Below are positions 1 to 13,900 of a stretch of DNA of 64,000 bases, piece by piece; position 1 is the first letter of the stretch, and each line of letters opens with the position of its first letter. The notes below the pieces were generated by a model. The model was given only the letters and a program-made list of their open reading frames with translations, did no database searches and was not told the DNA's origin. This DNA is from Melanocharis versteri (taxonomy: Eukaryota > Chordata > Aves > Passeriformes > Melanocharitidae): assembly GCA_013397845.1 (NCBI GenBank), contig VZTG01001883.1, positions 1,802,304 through 1,866,303 of the forward strand, read 5' to 3'. A program made the translations under genes and the position numbers.

Positions 1-904
1 GCAATACAATCTTGCACCTGACTTCCATGGCCTATCAATTTCAAACAATATAAGTCAATCTTCAATGAGTCCTAAGGTTACCAAAAATATGTGTAGGATA
101 TATTACGTTATATATAATATAATTTTACATATTACATAATAAAATACAATAATTTTATTTTTATATATTAGCTTATTATCTAAAAATGAGATAATGAATA
201 GCAGCAGAAAAAGAAGCTTTTGTAATTCAGGTTACTGTATTAGAGCTGGTCTTAAGAAACATTAAATTCAGCTATTTGTATATTTTGACAAGTCTGAATG
301 TAGTGCTGCTTAAAAAGCTTCTACATCACCAGCCACAGTGACTTTAAACTGTTCTTAATTGCTCCTAAATAATCTACATTTTGAAATAGTTTCTACAAGA
401 GAAGCCATAACCAGAAGACACAGCAATAGGGCTTTTTTCTCTTTCTTTAAGGTTCTCATGTTTGAGGCGTATGTTACAAAGGAGCTTGGACTACCTGAGA
501 ACTCTGCTTTCCTTTGTGTATCAGTAAATAACCTCCATGGTACTGTCAGAAGAGCTGTTTTCAATAACAAAAATGTCTACTTTGAAAGAAAAGTACTTTT
601 AAATGAGAAGTGGTTGGAAGATAAGGACAACATTTGTATCTGGTTTCTTTCCCAAAAGACAAATAATCCAGTAAAACTCTAGGAGTTTCAGCCTGATTCT
701 TGTAACAATAGAAAAAAAAATTCTCCCCAAGACCATTAAATGACTTTTTAAAGTTATTAGAGAGGCATTTAATTTCATTTTCTGCTCGTGGTAAAAGAAT
801 TCTGTTCAGGGCTGACTTCATGCAGCAGACCAGACTTATGGTGAAACATACTGACATAAATGCACGTAATTACTTTGTTATTCAAATTTTACTGTTATGA
901 AGTA
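1..904. other. AT-rich non-coding DNA, no gene seen
   Basis: The stretch is AT-rich, with a run of TATA/ATAA-type sequence around 100-180. The short open frames on both strands overlap one another (for example 359-682 plus against 355-570 minus and 561-857 minus). None has a recognisable domain, and mutual overlap of this kind is expected by chance. No repeat family is recognised. Confidence 0.6.
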
Positions 905-940
905 AAAAACAAACAAACAAACAACAACAACAACAACAAT
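905..940. repeat. (AAAC)n/(AAC)n simple repeat
   Basis: A short microsatellite begins as AAAC units and switches to five or six AAC units, followed by more A/C-rich sequence to about 957. It is directly visible and has no coding meaning. Confidence 0.9.
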
Positions 941-3338
941 CCAACAAAAAAACCCTCACAAAGTAGAATTAAACAGTTAATAGAAATAATCTCAAGTTAA
1001 CTTCCAGAGGTGCCTTTTCAGAGCTCAGTGTAAACTTTTGTTCTAAAAAAAATCAGGAAGAGACTAAGACTTACAAATTGTGGGTGGCTTTATTCCTAGG
1101 TATAGGAACTTATTGGAAAACACAGAAGCATTTGAAGTTAATTAAAATCATTAATAACATAATTAATGTTATTTTGAATGTGTCTATCACTAAACATTAA
1201 TTATCTTGTAGCCACTGGAACAACATAATGATAGCATCATTCTTACTGATTAGCGTAATGCTGTATTCCTTTGCTAGAATTTAAATGCTACCAAATGAAG
1301 ATAAATGGGGTATCAGCCTACATATTTACTCAACAAAAGCAAGTGTGTGTTGCTTGGTTTAAGAGGTCTTGAGAACAAAACCTCCTGGTGAAGGAGTTTA
1401 CTTGCTGGCTCTGTGCTCATTAATTCAGCGTGGCAAATGACCATGTTAAGTGAGGAAGGGAATGAAAACAGTAACAGAAAGATTTAACAACTTAGGACTG
1501 ACTTATGCAGTTGTAAGACACTCGTAAGTCCTTGATAGAAGATAAGGCTAAAGGGATCCTAAAACCCAGAAATATCGGTATTAAGTTTTTTTCTGTGTAT
1601 GGTAGGACTTTCTTTTCTAACCTTCCCTCTGCCTCAGAAAGGCATCAAATGTGTATGATAAAGTTGCATATTGCTTGAATCTAGACCCTTCATGGAGGAT
1701 CTCAGAATTAGAATAAATCTTGCACTCATGGTACCTGAGCAGCAAGAGTCTATCCCTAATAATATGACAGCCAAGCTTTTAAATTACTTCTCAGGACCCA
1801 GCATGCTTATACAGGACCATGGGGGATACCAGGAGTGCATTACCTTTGTTTCTGGCCTTAGCTCACGTTTGAACCCAGCAATGGTAAATATCTCAGCCCT
1901 GTGTATCCCAAGCTGTCTGTCAAGTCAGCCTCATTATCTGTAACCAGCTGATTTCCCTAGGAGAAAAGGACCCTTCTGCTACAGATGAGAGACTAAAGCC
2001 TGCCTTATCTTTATATGGCCAAAGCAGAGCTTTCCTTGAAGAATTCAAAGTGGACATGAATTGCTTTCCCTTTAAAATAAGCCTATCTCTGTGATCGGAA
2101 GTTAAAAAAAAAAACAGTTTTCTTTTTAGTGATCATTTTACAAGTGAATGAGACAGATTTGTGTGAAGTCTTGTGTTTGAGAGCTACAGAATAAAATAAA
2201 TATTGCTTACTTAATTATTCTGTCTATCAGGGTCTTTTTGCTGAACCCGAGGCCTTGTAGATACTTAAGTTTTCCAGAAATATTTAGCTTCACCTAAAGG
2301 TCCAGGTCCTCTTAGCTCCTGTTCAGTTTCTGATACAAACCTATTTTGTACAGCTGCTGGAACTAGGGGGTGGTGAGTGACTCATACTTACCACTTTTGT
2401 GAGGAACTGTGTAAGATCAAGTTCAGATCGCTTATCTTAGAAATGGTGAAACTAGCAGAATTTTCACAAGTTGTGCTAGAGAGAGACACAAACGTCATTA
2501 AAGTCAAAAATCCGAATGCGCTAGCCTTGGAATAAGACCAAACTTCTGGGACTGAGTGCATTCCCAGAAGCCTGTGACATGGCATTGTCTATAGTATGTA
2601 GATGTAGAACCTGAGAGTTTAAAAGTAGATTTTTGTTGGTATGTAAATAAGTAAAAAAACTAATTGTAGGTGGAAGTAGCATGAGTAAAATGTGTTCCTG
2701 TAAAGAACAGTGGGATTTATTACCCTTCCTGTTCATGTAAGTCGATCCAAGAGTTATTTATCAAGTGGTTTGGGAAATGTAAATCTCCTTTATACTTTAA
2801 TTTGTATTATATTAACTCCTAGTGGTGCTTTTTCCTTTTGCTCCCTGGGCTTGTCCCTCATTCTTCTCATTCCCTCATTCATCTGACAGCAGCAGTAGGT
2901 AGCAAAGTGACAAAAAGAACTGTTGCTCTTGAGCTTTATCTATGACTCATGAGAAATATATGCATCACTCAGATTTTTTTTTTACCTTTTGTGACTTATG
3001 TACTCCCTTCTCTCCATGGGATGCATTTAGTATCCCGTTGGAAGCAATTAGATATGAAATATGAACATATATTTATTAAATAGGCGCTGTTTTCATTGTT
3101 CCCTTAAGTGTGATTTATCAGCACTACAAACTCAGACTTGATGTAATGTATATCCTCTCATCGTTCAAACAAAAGAAAAATAAACACGTGCAGCAGGTAC
3201 AGATTATATGTGGCTGCTGGACTCCTCTGCCAGTGGCAAGCTAATGAGTGAGGATGTGATAGTCTGATGGGAGGTATTGCTCTTTGGTGGGACTGGAGTA
3301 GTACGTGAAGTGGATTCTTAGAGATTTCTTTGTGGCTC
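941..3338. other. Non-coding DNA, no gene seen
   Basis: This is AT-rich unique-looking sequence. The only open frame of note is 1671-1943 (plus, 90 codons), which resembles no known protein and is unsupported by neighbouring exons. A stretch at 1861-1950 faintly recalls a MIR SINE, but not convincingly. Confidence 0.55.
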
Positions 3339-3396
3339 TTTGCTTTGCTTTGCTTTTCCTTTGCTTTTCCTTGCCTTGCTTTTGCTTTTGCTTTTA
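3339..3396. repeat. Degenerate (TTTGC)n/(TTTTGC)n repeat
   Basis: About 58 bases consist of imperfect TTTGC, TTTTGC and CCTTGC units, giving an almost pure pyrimidine-plus-G strand. The unit length varies between 5 and 6, so it is an eroded tandem repeat rather than a young microsatellite. Confidence 0.85.
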
Positions 3397-4644
3397 GCTG
3401 AAGCTATCATCCAGGACAACGTGCAGATCTGACCATCTGAGAAATTGCCATGGAGAGAATTTCCACCCTGTATATCAAGATGTCTGCTTTTAGTATAACC
3501 TCTCTGCCAAACATAAGCCCAGCCTGCCAGTCACAGCTTCTAGGGGTAATGATGAGCACAGACTGGAACTGATAGCTTGTCTGGAGATGGAAGCAAATGT
3601 GATGCTTTCATGTGTATATGCAAAGTGGCACAATCCTTTGTCCTACACTGTGGGCCAGCAAACAGTGGTGAGGCATTTACAAAACTGCCACAGATATAAA
3701 AGGAGAGAAAACAACGTTGAAACATATTCCAATATAATCAACTTTAACAGATACTATGTTGTTTTCATAATGTGATTGAATAGGGAGTAGCTGGGTCTCA
3801 GTGAAAACACATAAATATATCTATTTATAGCTATATCTGGTGATCACATTGTTCATATACCTAGTAAAATAGGTCTGATATGGCAAGCCCAGTGTTACTA
3901 AATATGTAAGTATGTGCATACTATTGATAGTTCCACTATTTTGTTAATTTACATTTGGTAAAAATAAATGATAAAGGACTTTATTTTACCACTTCTATTT
4001 GTGCTGGTATCTCACCAAAGATGAGGCATAGATGATTATCTTTCATATTGGTGAGAACTCAGTATTGGAATCCAAAAGAAATCTCTCTGCAGAAGTTTTT
4101 AACATACACATAAATGACACTAGGAAGTTTAGAATTACTGACGTGAAAGTACGTGCTAACAAAATAAATTATTCAAGAATTAATATTCAGGGAAAGAAAG
4201 ATATGGACAGAATAACTGTGAGGAAAGGCAGATGTATCTTTGCTACTTAGTATATACTTAGACAGTATATATCAAATGCAGGTATATAAATTGATGCAAT
4301 AGGGGAAAAAAAATCCTTACTTAATATTTCAAGTGTTGGTCACTGAGTTAACCCCTATTACTCAGTGGTTAGGTATTGGGAGATGCCGTCAATAGAAATA
4401 AGCATTTATCATATAAAAATTGACATTGAAGGATTTTCTATAGTTATGTAGGAAATAAGGTGTTGATGACTTTGTTCCTATAATAATTTTAACCATCTGG
4501 ACCAGTTGCCTGGGGGGTTTTAAGTGATACAGCTCTTATTACAGCTGTTACTACTACGACTTTCTAATAATTAGAATTCTAATACTGTAAAATACCCTGT
4601 CTGCAGTAACAGAGGTAGAATTCAAAATTTCAGCCACCATGTAG
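3397..4644. other. Non-coding DNA, no gene seen
   Basis: The sequence is AT-rich. Short overlapping open frames on both strands (3540-3725 minus, 3587-3775 plus, 4032-4250 plus) have no recognisable domains. No repeat is recognised before the CR1 fragment that begins near 4645. Confidence 0.55.
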
Positions 4645-5065
4645 GAGGTTTGTTTAGGTTTAAAAAGGCCTCTAAGATCATCAAGTCCAGCCATTAACTT
4701 AGTACTAGTGTGTTCACAACTAAACCATGTCCCCAAATGCCACATCCACACATTTCTTTTTTTTTTTTTTTTAAACTTCTAGGAGTAGTGTTTCCATGAG
4801 TTCTCTGGGGTGTCAGATGCAGTCAATGCCTGACCACCGTTTCAGTGAAGAAATGTTTTCTAATATCCAATCTCAGCCTTCTCTGGCACAGCTTGAGGCC
4901 ATTTCCTCTCATCCTGTCACTTGTTGCTGGGGAGAAGAGGCTGACTCCCACCTTGCTAAAACCTCCTTTCACAGGCAGTTGTAGATACTGATAAGGTCCC
5001 TCATGAGCCCTTTTTTTTCCAGGCTAAGCAACCCAATGTAACTCAAAGACTTCCCACAGGAAAAT
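4645..5065 (-). mobile_element. CR1 LINE 3'-end fragment
   Basis: Read on the plus strand, this matches the reverse complement of the CR1 3' region known from avian genomes. Diagnostic pieces are CTCTAAGATCATCAAGTCCA near 4670, the 'taaaccatgtcccc' block near 4720, 'tgcctgaccaccgtttcagtg' near 4828, 'cttgaggccatttcctctc' near 4893, and 'ccaggctaagcaaccc' near 5020. The element is on the minus strand with its 3' terminus at the left. It is 5'-truncated, as most CR1 copies are, so only the last 400 or so bases remain. A T tract of about 17 bases interrupts it near 4756-4772. Similarity fades after about 5065. No open frame survives. Exact boundaries are approximate because the match is from memory of the family. 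Confidence 0.85.
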
Positions 5066-7096
5066 CATACTTTCCCCGCACCGTTCAGGCTAAACAAAAC
5101 TTTGTACATAATCATGCGATTGCAGGGAAACAAAAATTGAGGGTTGAAAGGTAGTAAAGAGTGGTGGGGAGGGGATAATTATTGGTGATGAATGATAAAA
5201 TTCAGTCAGTAACTGATTGTTCTAGTTTTGTGGAAATATCTGCACCATTTAGGCATGCTGAAATCATTGTGACTGACACTACTAAAAAAAAAGTGCCTCC
5301 AACTTCCTCGGATAAAAGAATCTGATGCTAGTGGTACAGCTTTTGCATAAAAAAATGAACAATCATTTTCTGCCTTTTAGCAGTTTTCGAATGGCAGTAG
5401 GTATATAAGAAAAAAGAGGAGAGACATAAAAGCACCTAGATGAGAATCTGAAATTATCTTAACCTTGAATAATGCTCTAGGAATCTTTAGCTTTCTCTTT
5501 AAGATCCTAGTCAAAACCTTCAGGCAAGAGAAAAACCTTCAAAACCTGTCAATTAACATTTTGTTTCAGAAAACAGCAAGAAAAAGTTTAGAAAGCACGT
5601 TTTCGGGAATGGTGATCAGAATTGAGAAAAAATTCACCGCTAATAAGACAAAGTTACCACTGAATTGTGGATTAAGAGGGAAAAACCACATTTGGGGTAC
5701 ATAGACATACACAGCCAATTCCTGTGACTAGCAGGTCTGTTAATTCATTCGTATTGCAAAAACTAAGTAGCTGTGCTTTGTAGGAGTTACAGCTCCCATG
5801 ACTGTAGTCATGAAATATAATGCGTATTTTCATCTATCCAGAATCTACTTCTTGAGATATGTTAGATAGAATAACCTGAACTATTTGCTTGGAATAAACA
5901 GTATGGTATGCTTAGTAGTCTCTTTTTCTTGTTTTGTTTTGTTGGTTTTTTTTTTTTTTTTTAGGGCATGGAAAATATTGGTTGATGGGGTTATAGAACA
6001 ATTTAACTTCTCTAGTCATAAACGTGATCAGTCACTTTTGGCAGACACTGTATTTTGTGTGTGTGTGCTGTGTATGTGTCGGCAGAATGGAAGGTTTTGA
6101 AAGAGAAGGGAATGATGAAGAATTAAGAAAGAACAACCATGCTTTCTGGTAGGAACTTTTGGACAAATTATATGTGTTAAAATGTATGAAACTTACAAGA
6201 TTTGCAAACATTTTTCATGAATAAGCCATTGTAGCACATTAACCTTGAGTTTCATGAACCTATGAATAACAGTAAAGTGAAACTGCGATTTATTTCTGCA
6301 ATATATATCCAGTAGCAGAATGTCTCCAGGTTATGGGTGAAGAGCAAACTGCATATTTGACCCGTGCCAATAAGCTTTAAATTCCATTACAATTCTTGAT
6401 ACAACAATAAACTGGAATAAATATTAAAGGACTGCTTGAGAGCAGGAGAAGAAATTACCCAGAAGAATTTAATTTCCCATTCATAGAAACTTAATACAAT
6501 ATTGTACTGACAGGCTTAAAATAATAGTTACAGAGATATGTTAACAATTTATTTATTTTTTTAAATGAAATATCAACATTTCCTTTGAATTTTTATCTAA
6601 AACCTTCTAATTTTGATCTTTTAAAGTCACAGTCATTCCACGAATTAAAATAAAATTAAGAAAAAGTAAAAAAAATCCAACTTATTTATGAAATTACTTT
6701 TTCGTAGAAAAAAATGTAGAATTAAATAGTTTTAGTGGACCATAGGAGATGCGGGCAGATTATTGAAGTGTTTACGTAGCTGTTTAGCCTTTAGCAATAT
6801 TTCAGTTACACAAAATGCCTTCTTATAAAACTCTGTTTTATTCTAAGAAGACAAACTAAATTTTAAGTGTCAGGTATTTGTATTGCAAATTTAATTTGAA
6901 GAGCCTCAGTCATTCAGCTGCAGTGACAAGGCCAGGTAAAAGAGTAATTGGGGCACTGATTAAAGCAAGGCTATGGTGTAAAGAGAAATGAAACAGATTG
7001 TTTTAAGTAATTTTATAGTTCTCAAAGTTCAGGGCCTCATCTACAGAGGTGGGAAGGTTATGTGAAATCATTCTTCCCTGAGTAGAAATAACTAAG
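5066..7096. other. Non-coding DNA, no gene seen
   Basis: Unique-looking AT-rich DNA with poly-T near 5946-5963, A/T-rich runs near 6540-6720 and a small GT run near 6055-6066. A 16-nt hairpin with 7-bp arms and a 2-nt loop (CATGACT/AGTCATG) lies near 5797-5812. The open frames at 5465-5704 and 5885-6100 have no recognisable domain. Confidence 0.55.
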
Positions 7097-7114
7097 TTAG
7101 TTAGATCTAACTAA
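7097..7114. repeat. 18-nt perfect palindrome
   Basis: TTAGTTAGATCTAACTAA equals its own reverse complement. It sits just left of the old CR1/L3-like relic. It is short enough to arise by chance in 64 kb of AT-rich DNA but is recorded as a local symmetry. Confidence 0.9.
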
Positions 7115-7139
7115 GTCAGATCTCTCTTTTAACACTGAA

Positions 7140-7960
7140 CATTTAAAGAGTAAATACTACAGCTGATTTCCTTACACTTTTGAGGCATTTCTGTCTTTCT
7201 ATAAAGACTGGATTTTCTGCAATCCATTCTATCAGTGTCCAGCTTACTGTGCAATACAAATAGCTTCTCATTATTTCTTGCTCTGCCTATTGTTGTGTCA
7301 TCTGAAAATTTAGTCATTGAGGGCTTCACGTTTCTTCTAGATAATCAGTAAAAAGTTGCATAACATCTGTCTTGGTAACAACATCTGCAGAAGCCCCCTG
7401 TGGATAATGGCACTGTGTTTGATTAGAATTCACTGTGAACCAGTCGTGTTTGGATATGTCACTAAGCTAATTGTTAGTCTGCTGACTGTGTTCTGCTGAT
7501 ATTGGGCATCATGAGGTTTTAAGTCAGAATTCCATGCTGTACTAAGTCAACCCCCTTGCAGAATTATATAACATACATCTTGTCTATATTTACATTTATT
7601 AGTTGTAGAAGTGTCCACATTTATTACACAAATCCTTCTTTTACACCAGTTTTCAATGAAACGTGTTGATAAAAATGAAACACTACCACTCTGTAATTCT
7701 TTGAAGATTAGGATCTGTCTAATTTTTTGCAAACTTTTGTTCATGAACAAAAGTAGAATAGCTAAAATGAAGTGACCTAGATCACACACCCCTTCAGTGC
7801 TACTGGCACAGAATTAATACTTTCTCTTTTCAAAGATTCTGCACTAGCACCACTCTCTCCATGAAAAGATTGCCAAATTTATTTTCCAAAGACATTTGAA
7901 TGCTAAGTTCCTCACAGTTGTTTTAGAAATAGAAGAGGAGGTGAAGTACTTTGAATAAAT
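7140..7960 (-). mobile_element. Ancient CR1/L3-like LINE relic
   Basis: Read on the plus strand, the segment follows in order the reverse complement of the reverse-transcriptase region of old CR1/L3-type LINEs. Recognisable pieces are 'gtgtcatctgaaaatttagt' near 7293, 'cttctagataatcagtaaaa' near 7335, 'gttgcataacatctgtctt' near 7355, 'ccccctgtgga' near 7395 and 'atcatgaggttttaa' near 7507. Divergence is heavy, with many substitutions and small indels and no surviving open frame, so the insertion is old and the ends are uncertain. The element is minus-strand oriented. The assignment is from remembered family motifs, so the CR1 versus L3 subfamily cannot be fixed. Confidence 0.65.
7733..7754. 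repeat. 22-nt perfect palindrome
   Basis: The 22 bases centred between 7743 and 7744 (half-site ACTTTTGTTCA) are a perfect inverted repeat with no spacer. It lies inside the old LINE relic, where it has no obvious counterpart in the family sequence that I remember. Confidence 0.9.
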
Positions 7961-10900
7961 TATTGCTGAGCTCTGCATATAAAGTATACAGATGTTTCAC
8001 ACTGCTGAAGAGTGATTATGTAAAAAGAGGGCACAGGATGGGATTTAGCTTCTGTCTTTCATCAGCACTGCGGAATCTCAGGCTATGAGAAATACTTAAC
8101 ACTCGTAGTTAAAATAAAAATCACTAATAGTTAAAAATAACTCTAGACTTTCTTTGAGAAGTTGAGAAAAACCCACTATCCCTTGGAACTATGTTTTCTG
8201 ACTCCCAGAGGGGCACAAATTTGGATCAAGAGGCAAGGAAAATAACAGCTAAGCCATCTTCCACACACACCACCCCCGTCACAGTCAGTCAGAACCCCCA
8301 GACTGCATGGAATAAAATTCCTCCTGCAGCTGCTTTGTTCTGCTTCCAGATCAGAACAACTTACGGGTTGAAGCAATGAAGGCACAGAAATACAGAGCAT
8401 GTGCAGGTTCACACAATACTGTGTGAATTTTGGTGGAAGAAATGGAGCTAGAAAGTGAAAAGCGTTTTCATAGGCCTGTTATTGTACTATTGTAGCTTGG
8501 GTTTTGAGATGATACCTCAGTGTGCTTAATCCTATAACAAAAATGCCACTCATGACAAGACTGAAAATGTATTAAACTGCAGAAAAGAAGAAGAATCAAA
8601 ATAAGGACTAGGAATTTACCTAGGAATTTAAATGAGGAATTTGTTTTTTTCAAAACAAATATATTAGATACTCTTGGAGATCTTTTCATTGGAGAAAGAT
8701 AACTGTTAAAATCTCTTACTTTGTTAAGCAATTCTAAGCAGTAAAAAGTCATTCTTATTTTCTATTCTGCACTGGGAATGTGATGGTTTTTCCTACTTTT
8801 GAAAAAATTAAAAGACAGGAAAGTAAAAAAAGAGATGCAAACGTTGGGAAAATTTCAGTTTAGAGCAGGTGTTTTAAGGACAAAATTATCTGTGAAAAAT
8901 ATATGCTTCAGCATCTGTTATCCTGCTCTTTCCTCCAGACTGAGACTAGTGTGGTTGGCTAGTCAGGACCCTGCTAAGTCACTGCTCTTTCACAGCAGTA
9001 AGTGAAATGGGTGAACTATCACATTTTATTGGGTTGGTTTAAGGTGATACACTAGGTCTCAGAATTGTGCAAAAGAGGGGAAATTCAGCAGGACATACAT
9101 GTTGCTATGCTTTGGTTCATTGTTTAGCATAATCCCATAAATCCAGAAACTGGTATTTTCCCTTACACTTGCAAAAAATGCTGGAATGAATTTAAGGATA
9201 AGCTCTAAAGCCTACATAAAGAAGAAAAAAAAAATGGTCCTTGTACTTATACTGAGGTCTCGTGCATGCACAGGCAGTGTCTTGACTGAAAGGCACATCA
9301 CTTTTCTGAACATGAAAATGCATAAAAATCTTGCTTTTGATGAGCAAAGTACTCACCATTCCCTTTTTACTAAATTGGAAAAGTTGAAGAGGATTGATTC
9401 TGCAGAATTTCTTTTTATTTTTGTTCAGTACTGAGTATTTTTGGCACCCAGTTAATATTTGTCAAGAGAGATGTAATAGGAAGTAGACATTCACACACAA
9501 ATCCACTTAAAGTCCCAGTTTTATACTGAGTAGCAGATTTAACTGATAGTTTTCAACTGTCACTGCTGTTTTTTTCATTAGAAGGATATCACCCAGGGTG
9601 ACATTGTCACCCTTGCACCATGGCTTTAGGACTGATTCAAAGGGTGACATCTGCTGCTTCAGGACTATTACTCGGTGCAGTACCTCCAATTTTCCTTGGA
9701 GGCTGCTCTGTCGAAGGCTGCCTTGTGTATCTTACATAATCAGATGTTTTTGAAGACAGGATGGATATGGCTACAGATGGCAAGAACTGCACCTCTAAGA
9801 GAGGAATTCCCTGTGCTTTTCCAGACCTAGTAGTTAAATGTGTGCTATAGTATACAAGTTAGTATGCTACTGTAAATATAAATATACAGCAGATGGGAAA
9901 AGAGGGAGAAACATTTTGGGTAATAAGTTTATATAATTTGGAAATGTAAAGAGCACATCTGGTACAGATGAACAGCAATCAGGAAGTTATGACAGGGGAA
10001 AAAGGGAGAGAATGCTACAATAAATTGTGTTAAATGAGTTTTTCGAACAACCAAAGTTATGGCCCTCTGAGCCTGGGGAAGTGGTTTGTTCAAAGCACAA
10101 GGGAGGGTGGAATGAGCCCAAGCCAAAGAATCTACTTGGATCAAGATCCTGCTTAGTAAATGTAATGAAAAGGTCATTCACGAACCACTACATTCCAAAT
10201 GCAGATGGATATGTGGATTACATTATTTGAAAGCCTCCAAAACAACCTAAATGAAATACAGGTTATTTTTGGAGAAAGGAACTGGCAAAGGAAGAGGTGG
10301 GTATATATATATAAGTTGTGAGAATGTTGTGTAAAATCTTTCCCACCATCAGGACACATATTTCCATGTATTTTGATTCTTTTGTTTGAAACACTCTGGT
10401 TTATTGTTATTTGAAAAGTCTGTTTGCTTCTCTTGGATATGCATTTTGTGGATTTCTTATTGGATATTTCATGCTTTTGGAGTATAAAAGGAAGGTGAAG
10501 TTTCCTGACGTTAGTGGCCAAGCAAAGCAAAAAATTCAGAGCAAAACTATTGTAACACTGACTGCAACTACCAAAGCTAAGGTTTAGCTTAGATGACTGC
10601 CCCAAAGGTTTGCAGAACAATAACAACAAAACTTTGTGGCCACCTTCTTTTGCAGACAAAATCCAGCTTCTTCTATTATAGTTACTTAATCTGTTGGCCT
10701 GTACATTTAATTGAACAAGACCAACATAAGCAGCTGGATTAGTGTCTGCAATTCACGTATCAGAGCTCAAAGGTAAATTTGATTTCTGTTGATCACAAAC
10801 GTACAAGAAAATATTATTCTTTCAGAATACCTTTTGATTTTAGAGTGTTAAAAGAATACAAACAGCAAATAGCCATCTTTTGAAGGACAGAACACTGAAA

Positions 10901-13900
10901 TAGGACCTTAGGGCATCAGTTCAGACAAAGTGTCAAAGCAAACATTTTAAATGATGGTGATAACACACAATAAGAAAAAACTATTCACTCAAAAATTACC
11001 AATTGATGTGATATGAGGCTCTGGGGAAAGAAGCAGATGATCATAAAAAGAAGAAGTGCGTTGTAGTGGATAAGCAGAAGATGGCTGAGTTAAGGCTGAA
11101 AGACATTAATATTCTGCCATTTCATGTATTATGGGCCCCTGATTTTATGACCATAACTTTTAATAGAGGGATTTTTCTAGTAAAAAAGAAAATGAAGCCC
11201 TTCTATTCCATCCTCCCCTATTTCCCATTGAAATGCTACCCAGTGCCTATAGATCTGAAGCAGAGAAATGCGAAAGAGCAAAGCCACAGCTGGAAGGAGA
11301 GGGAAACAGATGGTTTTTTCCCATTTAGGAAAATTGTCCCAATTAAAAGGAAGTATTCACCACAAATAGGGCTTAGAAGTTGAAATGTCACATTTTTCAT
11401 AGACTGAAAGTTAAGTGCACGATTCCTATTCAATTGAAGCAGCCTTCTATATAATTTTGAAGTGTTTAATTTTATTTCAGATCATTTTAGTCGCTCAATC
11501 ACAGTCGCTTGGGTTTTCAAATGAGAGCTTGTTACATACTATAAACCCAAGATTTTCAATTTTGAAAAGGTCAGTGTGGGCATCTACCATTTTGAAGCTT
11601 TTTTCCCCAAACTTGTTGCTTTGTGAGAACCCTCTGAAAGCAAGTCCTGTTGCCCTGAAAGATAGTCAATCTCACAAATTTGCCTTTGTCAAGAAAACAA
11701 AACAGTAATGTCCAGCTAGGTCCTTCACATTCATGACATGGACCTCTTCTGTACCTGCTGCTATGCCTTATTATCTGCTTTCTAGTTTTCTCATCTCCAA
11801 GACCCATTCTTGTCTGGATTTCAAAGCTATTGCTGACAGCACAGCCCTGCTGAGGGGCTGAACAGTCACAAAGGCTCTGCTTTTCCCTTTCTAAGCCTGA
11901 GCTCCGCAATCCCCAATTCCTCCAGCATCCTCTGTCTCTTTACCTTTTCTTCACCTTCCAGTCCCTGTAAAGTATCACAGCTCTCACAATCTAATTGCAT
12001 TACTGCTTTTTTCCTTCTCTCTTCATGAGATTCAGGGGTAGAAAGAAATAATAAGGAGAAAAAGTGTTTTCACTTTCAAATACAGCACCTTACGTTGTAA
12101 TAGGATCTAACAACGTGAAGTGTAATTCCTGGGGAAGTGCTGTTTGCCCCTGAAAAAGGCTCATTTTCTCTCTGATCATGGACAGTTCTCCCTGCTGTCT
12201 GCAGTGATACAAGGCATTTGTGAGCTGACTGAACATGCTTACAGCACATGAAAACTTGAGAGATTCTGCCACAAAATTCTTGCATATTGAACTAGGAACT
12301 TCTCTGTTGTACCTTTATAGTGGGTTTCCTGGCAAAATCTCTACTGCAATCATGTCAGCACCTCTGTCCACATCTCAATGTCAAGTTTCAAGCCCTTTCA
12401 AAAAGGCAGAGTGCCTTTTGTAGTTTTTTGTCAGACTCTAAGGAGAAATAATTTATAGGTAATATGTAAACCAAAGACCTAAAGTGTTATGCAGTGGGTT
12501 TATGAAAATCTAGTGTATTAATCTGTACATTTTCTGTGAATTAATATGTTTATGTCAACTCACATAACACATGCAGTACACCTAATCTTTCAGTACACCT
12601 GTTAATTTCAATATAGCACTGATGTTAACAGCAATTTACTGAGTGAGAAAGGAGAGATTTACTTTGCTACATCTAACACATATACCTTCCAACTGGGATT
12701 TTGAAATAATTTTTCATTCAAGATCCTTCTATAAACTGGATCACATCACATTATCACTGTGCTACAAATTCCCGTACACCATTTCCCACAGAGCAGCTTT
12801 AACAACTGGAATATTTTCAAATGTGTAACTGCCATATTTTGTTGTCTAGCAAATTGGCAAAAGGCTTTTCCTCTGTGTGAGGTGCAGGTGTGGGCTGAAG
12901 ACAGCTTCAGAGACACTATCACTGACCAGGTGTTTTGGTCCTGTTTAACACCCTATGATGCAGAGCTTGACTGCACTCAGCAGTGTTCTTTCAGTCTCCA
13001 TCACTCTGTACATTCATGTGGGTAAGCCAGACCAGGAGGCATCTGAGATAAGTTGAGAGAGATAAGTTGGGAGAGATGCCATTATATCTGCCTTCTCTAA
13101 GTTCTCTTCTTTTGGCTGTTTTATTAAGATATTATAACTTGGTATTATTTTCTCTCTTCTTTTATCCCCTTTTCATGAATATTTTACCATTCATTTCTAC
13201 TTAGGCTGTGAGAGAAGGTGAAAGAGGTGTTTTCTACCTGTCAGTCCACATAAGAAACAGCTAGGGAGGAGAGGGTAGAACCCCTTGGTGGTCCTAAGGG
13301 CTCTGCTGTTGACAGAACATGCCATTCAGGGCTCCCTGCTGCTGTTATTAACAGCATCCTGAAGGTTTCCCACATAAACTCACACGTTCTCCAGAGCCAG
13401 CTTTTCACGGGCTGGCAGGAGAGTGGCAGCAGTTCATATTACTTTATCACTAAAGCACTGAGGCATTTGGGTGCTATGTGGAAAAGCAGGTCGCTTGTTT
13501 TGGGAGGATGGAGAACAGTATGAAGATAGACTGTGAAGAATGACATAAAAATCATCACTCACCTTTATCATAACTGAAAGCTTGGTAACTATTCCATCAG
13601 TCACCAGTATCTTAAATGCCTCTCTGAGATGAAGGGGCTGATTCAGATTTTGCATTTATGAAATATCCAGTCATCCAGACACTTCTGTTTTACATTGGAG
13701 TAAGAAAATCCCAGCTGATGCTTCCTGCATATACTTCCCTTTGCATACCTCTTGATGCTGCTGAACTCCTGCACTGTTCGTTCATCTTTGCAGAAGTGTC
13801 CTTAACTGCAACTGATTTCACATTTGTTACTGAATTTGGTTTGCTAAGAGAGCAGTAAGCAAAGTTGAACCAAGTTGTCAGGTACTGAGTCAGCATTACC

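Noticed and set aside
10174..10659. 161-codon minus-strand open frame
   Set aside because: No recognisable domain or signal. Composition is that of AT-rich chance translation, and other chance frames overlap it.
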